Source of the DNA: an uncultured Clostridia bacterium
Lineage (GTDB): Bacteria > Bacillota > Clostridia > TANB77 > CAG-508
NCBI GenBank assembly: GCA_934130355.1
Contig: CAKOXV010000017.1
Span: 1-29,118 of the forward strand
Direction of reading: 5' to 3'
Length of the DNA: 29,118 bases
The translations under genes were made by a program, and so were the position numbers. The notes beneath the pieces are model-generated. The model saw only the letters and a program-made list of their open reading frames with translations. It was not told the origin of the DNA and searched no databases. Below, one piece after another: positions 16,103 through 22,403 of this stretch (its first letter is position 1; each line of letters opens with the position of its first letter).

Positions 16103-16188
16103 TAGTGGTAAATAGGGGACGGTCCTTTTTTTCGCGAATTTGGGGACGGACCTTTGTAAAAAAGAGGACCGTCCCCTATTTACCACTA
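16103..16188. repeat. Long REP-like palindrome (23-bp perfect arms)
   Basis: Arms 16103-16125 and 16166-16188 are perfect 23-bp reverse complements; pairing continues inward for about 7 more pairs through T-run against A-run with one G-T. The interior holds a second GGGGACGG unit and a TTCGCGAA palindrome. The stretch 16115-16149 (35 nt) recurs exactly, inverted, at 23940-23974. The remaining gene-free sequence between 16058 and 16251 holds only the terminator, this repeat and the next ribosome binding site. Confidence 0.85.
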
Positions 16189-16251
16189 GTAACTAACTAC
16201 TAAAAAGAAACATATAATATAGTATTTAAATAATGATAAGGAGGAAAAAAG

Positions 16252-16809
16252 ATGAATGACTCAATATATGAAGAATATATGAGAAGTGTTTTAGGTTATC
16301 AGCCTGCAAGTTATAATAACACAAATAATATAAATAACATAAACAATATAGAAGAAATAAGTAACCGCCAAACGCAAGAATTAGAAAATTGTTATCCAGA
16401 CATTTACAGAATTGTATATCCTATGGTGCAAAAAGCATGTAGTCAAAATACTCAAACAATTACGAGAGAATTAGTTGATAACATGACAAATGAAATTTAT
16501 TTTTCAATTGAAGACAAGGAAATGTTAGAAAATCGTGATAAAAAAGAAAATGAAAATCAAGAAACTGAAAATAGGCAGATAGCTAGAAATCAAGGATTAA
16601 ATGATTTAATTCGAATATTAATATTAAGAGAGTTATTAGGTAGACCAGGATTTCCAGGTGGAGGAAGACCACCACGTCCACCAATGAGACCGCCAATGAG
16701 ACCGCCAATGAGACCACCTATAGGTCCACCAAGACCACAGCCTAGACCAGGAATGAGAGTTTATAATAGAGACTTATTTGAAACATATGATGATTTATAT
16801 GAGTATTAA
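16252..16809 (+). CDS. Unknown protein with proline/arginine-rich repeat tail
   Basis: A 185-aa protein without a recognised domain. Residues 1-35 are Tyr/Asn-rich (YNNTNNINNINNI). About 43-85 form a predicted helical part with ENCYPDIYRIVYPMVQKAC, which looks like the conserved core. A highly charged stretch (about 85-107) follows, then a low-complexity tail from about 133: GRPGFPGGGRPPRPP and three P-P-M-R units encoded by a 12-nt tandem repeat (16681-16716), ending in an acidic FETYDDLYEY. No signal peptide. The composition recalls spore-coat or surface-assembly proteins, but that is only an impression. AAGGAGG lies 7 nt upstream of the ATG. The -35 box of the next gene overlaps its stop. 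Confidence 0.7.
   Translation: MNDSIYEEYMRSVLGYQPASYNNTNNINNINNIEEISNRQTQELENCYPDIYRIVYPMVQKACSQNTQTITRELVDNMTNEIYFSIEDKEMLENRDKKENENQETENRQIARNQGLNDLIRILILRELLGRPGFPGGGRPPRPPMRPPMRPPMRPPIGPPRPQPRPGMRVYNRDLFETYDDLYEY
16681..16716 (+). repeat. 12-nt tandem repeat, three copies
   Basis: CCAATGAGACC(G/A) is repeated three times without interruption and encodes P-M-R-P in the proline-rich tail. Such a short in-frame repeat can change copy number by slippage without shifting the frame. Confidence 0.85.
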
Positions 16810-16838
16810 TTGACAATGTAAACATAATATGGTAAAAT
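16810..16838 (+). promoter_or_regulatory. Strong promoter of the dTMP-kinase-like gene
   Basis: Consensus TTGACA (16810-16815), a 17-nt spacer and TAAAAT (16833-16838). The -35 begins within the stop codon of the preceding gene. Confidence 0.8.
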
Positions 16839-16860
16839 TAAATTAATATATGTCATTAGG

Positions 16861-16896
16861 CATATTATTGTAAATTCCTAACAAAACAACAATATG
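16861..16896 (+). promoter_or_regulatory. Leader hairpin before the dTMP-kinase-like gene
   Basis: CATATTATTGT (16861-16871) pairs with ACAACAATATG (16886-16896) except for one mismatch, just upstream of the GGAGG site (16901-16905). It may stabilise the mRNA or modulate translation. Confidence 0.45.
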
Positions 16897-16914
16897 ATTT
16901 GGAGGTTAAACTTT

Positions 16915-17559
16915 ATGGAAAGCAAATGGATCGTTGTTACTGGATTGGATGGTTCGGGAAAGACGACTTTCAAGAACCGGCTTGTAGGGTATTTGAAGAG
17001 CAATGGGCATAAGACCCAGAACTTTAAGTCTCCTTATGATAAGCATCTTCTGGGACTTTTGGATATCTCTGGTGATGGGATGCCTTGGAAAGATAACTAT
17101 TCTGACCAGCTGATTTTTATGCTGGACAACAGAATGCTATCGTACTATGTGCGTGACTGGCGCCAAAATCATGAGTATCTGATTAGTCAGCGTGGATTTA
17201 TTGATAGCTTTGTTCATGGTGTTTGCCGCGGATTTAGCTATCAAGAGACGGACCAAATGATGCGAACTCACGAGTTGGAGAAGTGTGATGTAATGATCCA
17301 CTTCAATTGCGACCCCAAAGTCGCATTCAAACGGATTTGTGAGGATCCGGATGCGGATAAGTTCGAAACCCTTGAGTATATTGAAAAACAGGCGCAGTCT
17401 ACAAAGGCTGTGTATGATGCACTAATCAAGGGAAATGAGCCTGCATTTGAATCGTTCCGAGATTGTGTCAACATTTATATTGATACAACTTATCTTTCGA
17501 TGGATGGCACGTTTGACATTTTAATCGAGGAACTTCGGAATCGGAAGATTATCGATTAA
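16915..17559 (+). CDS. Thymidylate-kinase-like nucleoside/nucleotide kinase, GC-elevated
   Basis: A 214-aa P-loop kinase. The Walker A motif is G-L-D-G-S-G-K-T-T (10-18), the pattern of thymidylate and deoxynucleoside kinases. ISQRGFIDSFVHG takes the place of the DR(Y/W) segment that contacts the nucleotide base region, and CDVMIHFNCDPKVAFKRI is the usual strand and lid entry. It probably phosphorylates a (deoxy)nucleoside or dNMP; the exact substrate is open, and the divergence suggests it is not the housekeeping Tmk. ATG 16915 is preferred to ATG 16894, since GGAGG lies at 16901-16905 between them. Codons such as CGG, CTG and GAC and roughly 45% G+C set it apart from its neighbours. It has its own promoter, leader hairpin and terminator, consistent with horizontal gain. 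Confidence 0.75.
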   Translation: MESKWIVVTGLDGSGKTTFKNRLVGYLKSNGHKTQNFKSPYDKHLLGLLDISGDGMPWKDNYSDQLIFMLDNRMLSYYVRDWRQNHEYLISQRGFIDSFVHGVCRGFSYQETDQMMRTHELEKCDVMIHFNCDPKVAFKRICEDPDADKFETLEYIEKQAQSTKAVYDALIKGNEPAFESFRDCVNIYIDTTYLSMDGTFDILIEELRNRKIID

Positions 17560-17569
17560 AAAGGAATTG

Positions 17570-17603
17570 ACCGAGACAAGATAAATTCTTGCCTCGGTTT
17601 TTA
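17570..17603 (+). terminator. Intrinsic terminator after the kinase-like gene
   Basis: ACCGAG-A-CAAG (17570-17580) pairs with CTTG-C-CTCGGT (17588-17598) with one internal mismatch, then a T-run. It overlaps the 3' end of the convergent PHP gene. Confidence 0.8.
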
Positions 17604-18488
17604 ATTTTTAAATAATGTTATTTGATTAACCCAATTTGAAATAATGTCAGTAGGAATTTCTAAGTTCCCTAAACCTGTGCCAATATTTACTTCGGGTTTG
17701 CAAGTACCATGAAAATCTGTACCACCTGAAACCAATAGGTTATACTGCTTACAAATATTTAGAATTTCATTATGTTGGCTCTCAGTAAAGTTAGAATAAT
17801 AACATTCAAATCCATCTATTGGGTAATTTTTTAATATATGTTCCAAAATAGCTTTTGAATTATGTTTATATTCATATATGTGTGGAATAAAAACTAAACC
17901 ACCAGCTTGCCTTACTAGAGATGAAGCAGTTTCAAAATCTGGAACAAAGTCGTCCATTTCAACATATAAAGGAGCATTAGGGTCTGACATATATTGTCTA
18001 TATAGAATTTTGCTAGTATTCCAAGCTTCATCTGAAATAAGTTTTTTATTTTCTATATGTTTTGTAATTTCTTTATGGAAAAAAAATGAGGCAAATTGGT
18101 CGGAAGTATAGTTTTGCAAGCAATTATCATCTAATTTTATGCCATACTTTATGCATTTATCATATAATCTTTTTGCTTCAATTATATTTCTCTTTTCAGC
18201 AGGAATATAAGTCTTTTCTAAGAGTTCAGACATTTTTGAATAATTTATACCATAGCCTAAAATTTCTATTGGGATATTTAAGACTTTGGTATTTAATTCA
18301 ACACCAGGAATAATTTTTCCTGAAAAGTAATGCTTTAAATCTATTTTTTCAAGTTCAAAGTAAGCATTAACAGTATTATGATCTGTAATAGATATGTAAT
18401 CTAGTTTTTTTTCTTCACATTTTTGTAAAACAGAGATACAGTTTTCTGTTCCATCAGAATATTTTGTGTGCATATGTAAATCAATCAT
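17601..18488 (-). CDS. PHP-domain phosphoesterase
   Basis: A 295-aa metal-dependent phosphoesterase of the PHP family, a TIM-like barrel with a trinuclear metal site. Ligand motifs are H-M-H-T-K-Y-S-D-G at 5-13, I-T-D-H-N-T, P-G-V-E-L-N, F-I-P-H-I-Y and the C-terminal G-G-T-D-F-H-G. Relatives include nucleotidase/RNase AM-type enzymes (YciV), histidinol phosphatases and the PHP domain of PolC. The stand-alone form with these motifs is closest to the YciV type, which hydrolyses nucleotides or oligoribonucleotides, but the substrate cannot be decided here. GGAGGGA precedes the ATG on the minus strand. It is a single gene convergent with the dTMP-kinase-like unit and divergent from the cytidylate-kinase-like gene. 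Confidence 0.85.
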   Translation of the reverse strand: MIDLHMHTKYSDGTENCISVLQKCEEKKLDYISITDHNTVNAYFELEKIDLKHYFSGKIIPGVELNTKVLNIPIEILGYGINYSKMSELLEKTYIPAEKRNIIEAKRLYDKCIKYGIKLDDNCLQNYTSDQFASFFFHKEITKHIENKKLISDEAWNTSKILYRQYMSDPNAPLYVEMDDFVPDFETASSLVRQAGGLVFIPHIYEYKHNSKAILEHILKNYPIDGFECYYSNFTESQHNEILNICKQYNLLVSGGTDFHGTCKPEVNIGTGLGNLEIPTDIISNWVNQITLFKN

Positions 18489-18576
18489 AATTTCCCTCCA
18501 ATCTAGTATATAATATCATTTTTTAATTAAAAATACAACAAAGAAAAAGTAAATCGACATAAATAGTATACAAAAC

Positions 18577-18605
18577 TTGTAATTTTTTGAAAAATATGGT
18601 AAAAT
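18577..18605 (+). promoter_or_regulatory. Promoter of the second cytidylate-kinase-like gene
   Basis: TTGTAA (18577-18582), a 17-nt spacer and TAAAAT (18600-18605). The position rules out start codons upstream of about 18612 and supports the ATG at 18644. Confidence 0.65.
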
Positions 18606-18643
18606 ATAAGTGTATGAAATTTTCTAATGAAGGAGAAAATAAA

Positions 18644-19330
18644 ATGAGTAAAATTAAAAATAATATTATAACTATATCAGGAGAACCAGCAAGTGGTAAA
18701 TCTACAGTAGTAAGAATATTAAAAGAAAAATACGAAAAGCTTGGATATACTGTTCATATAGTAACAACAGGACACATTTTTAGAGATAAAGTAAAAAGGG
18801 AATATCAAAAAATGTATCCAGATAAAGAAGACATAAATTTGGCTGATATTCAAGAAGATGAAGCATTTGCTAGTAAAAGAGCGGAAATAGATACTACAAT
18901 AGATGAAGGAGTTAGAGAATTAGGAGAAAAAATAAATTCCGAAGAACACCCAAATGATGTTTATATAATTGATTCAAGATTAGCTTGGCATAATATACCA
19001 GGAGCGTATGCAGTACGTCTAACTGTTGATGAAAAAATAGCTGGAAAGAGAGTGTTTGGAGATAAATCAAGAGGAAAAGAAGATAGCTATGCAACAGAAC
19101 AAGAAGCAATTGAAAAAACAGCTCAAAGAAAATTAGGAGAAATAGAGCGCTATAAAAGGAGATATGGATTAGATATAGCTGATCCGAAAAATTATAATTT
19201 AGTAATAGATACATCTTATTCAAATTCTGAAGAGTTGGCAGATACAATAGTAGATGGAGAAAAAGCATATTATGGAGGAAAAAATAATCAATTTGAAAAA
19301 TTAGATAAAACAGATGAAGAAGGAAGATAA
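18644..19330 (+). CDS. Cytidylate-kinase-family protein
   Basis: A 228-aa P-loop kinase with Walker A G-E-P-A-S-G-K-S-T (13-21) after a short strand, and TTGHIFRDKV and VYIIDSRLAWHN segments typical of the (d)CMP kinase family. RVFGDKSRGKED and EIERYKRRYGLDI give the arginine-rich lid. It could be the actual CMP kinase or a relative with another small-molecule substrate. An extended frame back to 18587 exists, but the promoter lies across it, and AAGGAG (18630-18635) fits ATG 18644. Its AT-rich codons match the resident genes, unlike the two GC-elevated units on either side. No terminator is seen before the next promoter. Confidence 0.8.
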   Translation: MSKIKNNIITISGEPASGKSTVVRILKEKYEKLGYTVHIVTTGHIFRDKVKREYQKMYPDKEDINLADIQEDEAFASKRAEIDTTIDEGVRELGEKINSEEHPNDVYIIDSRLAWHNIPGAYAVRLTVDEKIAGKRVFGDKSRGKEDSYATEQEAIEKTAQRKLGEIERYKRRYGLDIADPKNYNLVIDTSYSNSEELADTIVDGEKAYYGGKNNQFEKLDKTDEEGR

Positions 19331-19332
19331 AT

Positions 19333-19361
19333 TTGACTTTTTTATGTAAATGTAGTAAAAT
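19333..19361 (+). promoter_or_regulatory. Promoter of the 139-aa gene
   Basis: TTGACT (19333-19338), a 17-nt spacer and TAAAAT (19356-19361), beginning 3 bases after the preceding stop codon. Confidence 0.75.
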
Positions 19362-19369
19362 ATAACTGC

Positions 19370-19385
19370 AAGACAATATTGTCTT
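19370..19385. promoter_or_regulatory. 16-bp perfect palindrome at the transcript start
   Basis: AAGACAATATTGTCTT reads identically on both strands and lies about 9-24 bases after the -10 box, where a repressor operator or a 5'-end hairpin would be found. Confidence 0.5.
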
Positions 19386-19410
19386 AGTATTTTTTGGAGG
19401 TGCCGCAAAA

Positions 19411-19830
19411 ATGAAAGCGCACAACTATGAAGTGGACGAAAAAGTTCAGAAGTATACGCGGTATGGAAATCCCTTGGTGAGGGAGAAAACATACCCCAAG
19501 AAGGTTGTCATGACGAATGTCGAAGAATGCAAAGACCGTATCACAGCTTTCCATGTCAGAATTAAATTAATCGGCATGGGCTTGGCAGAATGGGAAGATC
19601 TCATGGCCAACGAGCTTGTCAAGATTATTGTTGATGCAATCAACAATGGTGAAAAAGAGGCAGATATTACAAAGTTGTTTGCCTGCGAGCTGTTTGGTGA
19701 AGACCAGCTGGGAGCGTTTGGTAAGAGCCAGGAGAGTGTAGTTGATTTCTTGTTTGGTCGACTCTTCGAAGTTCTTGATGAAGACAACGAGGTAATGCAC
19801 GTACGCATTATCGAATCTGCAATCGCATAG
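19411..19830 (+). CDS. Unknown soluble protein, 139 aa, GC-elevated
   Basis: I do not recognise this protein. It opens MKAHNYEVDEKVQKYTRYGNP, has a basic strand-like part (YPKKVVMTNVEECKDRITAF), then mostly alpha-helical, acidic sequence with IINDGEKEADI-type loops and a conserved-looking ACELFGEDQLGAF, ending HVRIIESAIA. No signal peptide or membrane segment. About 45% G+C by eye, against about 25-30% in the neighbours, with CGG, CTG, ATC and GAC codons. GGAGG (19396-19400) lies 10 nt before the ATG, preceded by a T-run as in two other GC-elevated genes here. With its own promoter, palindromic leader and terminator it forms a self-contained unit, probably acquired from a donor with different codon use. 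Confidence 0.7.
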   Translation: MKAHNYEVDEKVQKYTRYGNPLVREKTYPKKVVMTNVEECKDRITAFHVRIKLIGMGLAEWEDLMANELVKIIVDAINNGEKEADITKLFACELFGEDQLGAFGKSQESVVDFLFGRLFEVLDEDNEVMHVRIIESAIA

Positions 19831-19845
19831 TATTAACTCCAGAAA

Positions 19846-19880
19846 GGAGGGTTCCTATTTTAGGATACCCTCCATTTTTT
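19846..19880 (+). terminator. Intrinsic terminator after the 139-aa gene
   Basis: GGAGGGT-TCCTA (19846-19857) pairs with TAGGA-T-ACCCTCC (19861-19873), with one bulged T and a 3-nt loop, then a T-run. Stable 12-bp stem. Confidence 0.85.
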
Positions 19881-19945
19881 TGTTTATTCGATTTTTTAAA
19901 ATTAAGAATAATCTTTTTTATTTTGTCCAAAATATATATTGAATC

Positions 19946-19961
19946 AATGTAAATTTACATT
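19946..19961. promoter_or_regulatory. 16-bp perfect palindrome upstream of the CBS gene
   Basis: AATGTAAATTTACATT is a perfect palindrome ending 26 bp before the start codon, between a TTGTCC (19923-19928) and the ribosome binding site. The size and symmetry suggest a dimeric repressor operator, for example of a redox or metal regulator. Confidence 0.5.
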
Positions 19962-19987
19962 CATTTAATCAAAAGGAGGATAATAAA

Positions 19988-20434
19988 ATGAAAGTTAAAG
20001 ACTGTATGTGTGGTGAAGTTTGCAAAGTAAAGCCTGATACAAAAATAAATGAAATAGCAAAATTAATGGAAAATAATCATGTTGGTTGTGTACCTGTATG
20101 TGATGATCAAAATTGCTTAGTAGGAATTATTACTGATAGAGATATAATACTTCGTAGTGTGGCTTGTGATAAAGACTCTAGAACTACTAAAGCAAGTGAT
20201 ATTATGACATGTAATGTATGTACTTGTACTCAAAATGATGATATTACTGATGCAGAACGTAAAATGTCAACAAATCAAATAAGAAGAATTCCTGTTGTTG
20301 ATAATAATAAAATAATAGGAATGTTAACACTTGGAGATTTATCTCAAAATTATGAAAAAATAGGAGAAGATTGTTTTTGCAATACTGTTGAAAATATTTG
20401 TGGATGTGATGGGCAAGCTAAAAATAATTGCTAA
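19988..20434 (+). CDS. Cysteine-rich tandem CBS-domain protein
   Basis: A 148-aa protein with two CBS domains (about 6-60 and 74-128), recognisable from the repeats NHVGCVPVCDDQNCLVGIITDRDII and NQIRRIPVVDNNKIIGMLTLGDL. CBS pairs bind adenine nucleotides and act as sensors. About 15 Cys occur, roughly a tenth of all residues, in clusters CMC, CNVCTC, CFC and CGC, including a short C-terminal tail after the second domain. That pattern suggests metal or Fe-S binding, or redox sensing, in an anaerobe. AAGGAGG is 8-9 nt upstream of the ATG. It is a single gene behind a palindromic operator-like site. The partner is unknown. Confidence 0.85.
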   Translation: MKVKDCMCGEVCKVKPDTKINEIAKLMENNHVGCVPVCDDQNCLVGIITDRDIILRSVACDKDSRTTKASDIMTCNVCTCTQNDDITDAERKMSTNQIRRIPVVDNNKIIGMLTLGDLSQNYEKIGEDCFCNTVENICGCDGQAKNNC

Positions 20435-20465
20435 TGTAAATGAATATTAATTAAAGAGTAGAGTT

Positions 20466-20510
20466 GAATAAATAATATTTAACAAAATATAAGTTAAGTA
20501 TTATTTATTC
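20466..20510. terminator. AT-rich stem-loop after the CBS gene
   Basis: Arms 20466-20482 and 20494-20510 pair over 17 bp with one G-U, loop 11 nt. It is almost pure A+T and is not followed by a clean T-run, so it may be a weak terminator or an mRNA 3' structure. Confidence 0.45.
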
Positions 20511-20541
20511 ATATTTAATATTACAATGGAGTGTGATAAAA

Positions 20542-21630
20542 GTGTCTGAAGATTTAAATTATATTTATAAAGTGCTTAGAAGAACATTAAACATAATTTT
20601 AATTATTGTTGCAAGTTACATATCTATAAAAATGGCAGTGTTTTATATGCCATTTATAATAGCTTTTGTAATATCTTTGATGATCGAGCCAGCAATAAAA
20701 TATTTGATGAGAAAAACTAATTTAACAAGAAGAATGAGTTCAATTATTATATTTTTATTGGTATTTTCAATAATTATAGGAGCTATAACTTGGGGAGTTG
20801 TTTCATTAATTTCAGAATCAACAAATTTGTTGCAAACAATGAATCTTTATATTGCGAAAGTTTACACTCAAATTCAAGGAGTTATAGAAAAAATGAATGC
20901 CACAAAAATAAGCATATCAAGCAATATTTATACTTTATTACAAAACGCGTCAAGAGAGCTTTTATTAAAAACTTCAAATTGGCTAAGCAATTTTTTAACA
21001 AAATTAATAAATGGAGTTACTTCAATTCCGACAATTTCAATATATACAGTAATAACTATACTTTCATTGTATTTTATATGTACAGATAGAATATATATTT
21101 TAGATTTTATGGAGCATCATATACCATCTAGATGGGTACAAAAATTAGCAAAACATATAAAAGAAATTTCGAAAAATTTAGGTGGATATTTAAAAGCTGA
21201 AGCAATATTAATCTTGGTTTCTTTTATTATTTCAGTAATAGGATTGTATATTTTTAAGATTTTAGGAATGAATGTTAAATATCCATTATTAATAGCTCTT
21301 GCTATTGGATTTGTAGATGCACTGCCTATTTTAGGCTCTGGAACTGTTATGGTTCCTTGGGCAATTATTTTAGCATTAAATGGAGATTTAAGACTTGGAA
21401 TTTCAATTATAGTTTTATGGGTTATAATGTCTATAGTAAGACAATTTTTAGAACCTAAGATTGTTAGTGGCAAAATAGGAATTCATCCAATTTTTACACT
21501 TATTGCTATGTACACAGGTTTTAAAATTATTGGAATAATGGGAATGCTTGTAGGACCGATTGTTCTTATTATTTTAAAAAGTATTTTTTCTAATGTCCTT
21601 GAACAAGGAATAAGTAGAAGTTTTATGTAA
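20542..21630 (+). CDS. AI-2E/PerM-family membrane protein, YtvI-like
   Basis: About 362 aa, 7-8 membrane segments, of the AI-2E exporter-like (PerM) family. The signature ALPILGSGTVMVPWAI near 260-275 and the EPKIVSGKIGIHP loop are those of the sporulation integral membrane protein YtvI. The N-terminal hydrophobic pairs and a long central loop (ESTNLLQTMNL to LLLKTSNWL) fit the fold. Family members move small solutes or ions; YtvI itself has no firmly known substrate. GTG 20542 is chosen because GGAG (20528-20531) is only one base from the alternative GTG 20533. It is a single gene closed by a terminator. Confidence 0.82.
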   Translation: MSEDLNYIYKVLRRTLNIILIIVASYISIKMAVFYMPFIIAFVISLMIEPAIKYLMRKTNLTRRMSSIIIFLLVFSIIIGAITWGVVSLISESTNLLQTMNLYIAKVYTQIQGVIEKMNATKISISSNIYTLLQNASRELLLKTSNWLSNFLTKLINGVTSIPTISIYTVITILSLYFICTDRIYILDFMEHHIPSRWVQKLAKHIKEISKNLGGYLKAEAILILVSFIISVIGLYIFKILGMNVKYPLLIALAIGFVDALPILGSGTVMVPWAIILALNGDLRLGISIIVLWVIMSIVRQFLEPKIVSGKIGIHPIFTLIAMYTGFKIIGIMGMLVGPIVLIILKSIFSNVLEQGISRSFM

Positions 21631-21634
21631 TTTG

Positions 21635-21668
21635 AAAAGATATTAACTAGATAGTTAATGTCTTTTTT
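21635..21668 (+). terminator. Intrinsic terminator after the YtvI-like gene
   Basis: AAAAGATATTAACT (21635-21648) pairs with AGTTAATGTCTTTT (21653-21666), one U-G, loop AGAT, followed by more T. Confidence 0.75.
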
Positions 21669-21739
21669 ATAAATTTAATGTTATATTTACAAAAAATACT
21701 TAATACACTTAAATATAAAAGTTTAGGTGGAGGGGACTT

Positions 21740-22291
21740 ATGTTCATATATAATTTAAAAATAAATGGAGGAACTGCACTAAAAATTATAATTATACTAT
21801 TGTCAGTATTTATGCTAATAGTATTTGGAATAAGTATATATAGAATTTTTTTCACTGGTGGTAGATTTAAAATTAATGATAAAATTAAATCTAATGAAAT
21901 TACAGAAATTCAACCAGAAAACTACACAAATATATTGAAAGCAGTACATGATGATATTAACTCATACTTAGGTATGAAAATAAAATTTACAGGGTATGTA
22001 TACAGATTAAATGACTTTGAAAAAGAAGAATTTGTTTTGGCTAGAGATATGTTTATAAATGATAATAAAGATAGAACTGTAGTTGTGGGATTTTTGAGTA
22101 GATATAAAAAAGCGTCAGATTTGCAAGAGGGAGAATGGATTGAAATTACCGGAGTAATAGAAAAAGGAAGATATCATAATGAGGAATTACCAATAATCAA
22201 AATAATAGATTTGAAAAAAACTTCGGCACCAGAAAATTTATATGTACTTCCTCCTGATAATACTTATATTCCTACAAGTGGACTTCTCTAA
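21740..22291 (+). CDS. Membrane-anchored protein with DUF1980/TIGR03943-like domain
   Basis: A 183-aa protein with one N-terminal transmembrane segment (about 14-36) and an extracytoplasmic domain. That domain resembles the C-terminal half of the TIGR03943 (YcgQ) proteins: LGMKIKFTGYVYRLNDFEKEEFVLARDMF, VVVGFLSRYKKASDLQEGEWIEITGVIEKG, and the closing PIIKIIDLKK...APENLYVLPP. In full-length proteins this OB-like domain follows two N-terminal membrane helices, and the gene is paired with a DUF318 permease; neither is present here. The Cys pair seen in many relatives (C-C-V-A-D) is missing and reads F-I-N-D-N. The role is unknown. GGAGGGG (21728-21734) precedes the ATG. Confidence 0.6.
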   Translation: MFIYNLKINGGTALKIIIILLSVFMLIVFGISIYRIFFTGGRFKINDKIKSNEITEIQPENYTNILKAVHDDINSYLGMKIKFTGYVYRLNDFEKEEFVLARDMFINDNKDRTVVVGFLSRYKKASDLQEGEWIEITGVIEKGRYHNEELPIIKIIDLKKTSAPENLYVLPPDNTYIPTSGLL

Positions 22292-22295
22292 ACTA

Positions 22296-22324
22296 TTGCA
22301 AAAATGGAAAAAGTATAGTATAAT
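22296..22324 (+). promoter_or_regulatory. Promoter of the PhoH2 gene
   Basis: TTGCAA (22296-22301), a 17-nt spacer and TATAAT (22319-22324). Confidence 0.75.
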
Positions 22325-22333
22325 ATGCATATG

Positions 22334-22387
22334 CAAAACATTTAGTTCATCTGTGTACAGATGAAAAAGATGCTTTGTAAATTTTTT
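22334..22387 (+). promoter_or_regulatory. Leader hairpin followed by T-run (possible attenuator)
   Basis: The inner stem TTCATCTG (22346-22353) / CAGATGAA (22358-22365) is perfect with a TGTA loop. The outer arms CAAAACAT (22334-22341) / ATGCTTTG (22370-22377) pair with one mismatch. A T-run (22382-22387) precedes the ribosome binding site. This could terminate some transcripts before phoH2 or protect the 5' end. Confidence 0.5.
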
Positions 22388-22403
22388 AAGGAGTTGAAGG
22401 TGT

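Noticed and set aside
16681..16716. Proline/arginine repeats as a collagen-like or CRISPR-type repeat
   Set aside because: Three contiguous 12-nt coding repeats without Gly-X-Y periodicity or spacers; simple low-complexity coding sequence.
16894..16914. Start of the dTMP-kinase-like gene at ATG 16894
   Set aside because: This ATG lies inside the leader hairpin and upstream of GGAGG 16901-16905, which serves ATG 16915.
18587..18643. Upstream start of the second cytidylate-kinase-like gene
   Set aside because: The promoter -10 box (18600-18605) lies inside that extension.
19446..19808. Long minus-strand open frames opposite the 139-aa gene
   Set aside because: They are shadows of a GC-richer gene with few stops; the plus-strand gene has promoter, ribosome binding site and terminator, the minus strand has none.
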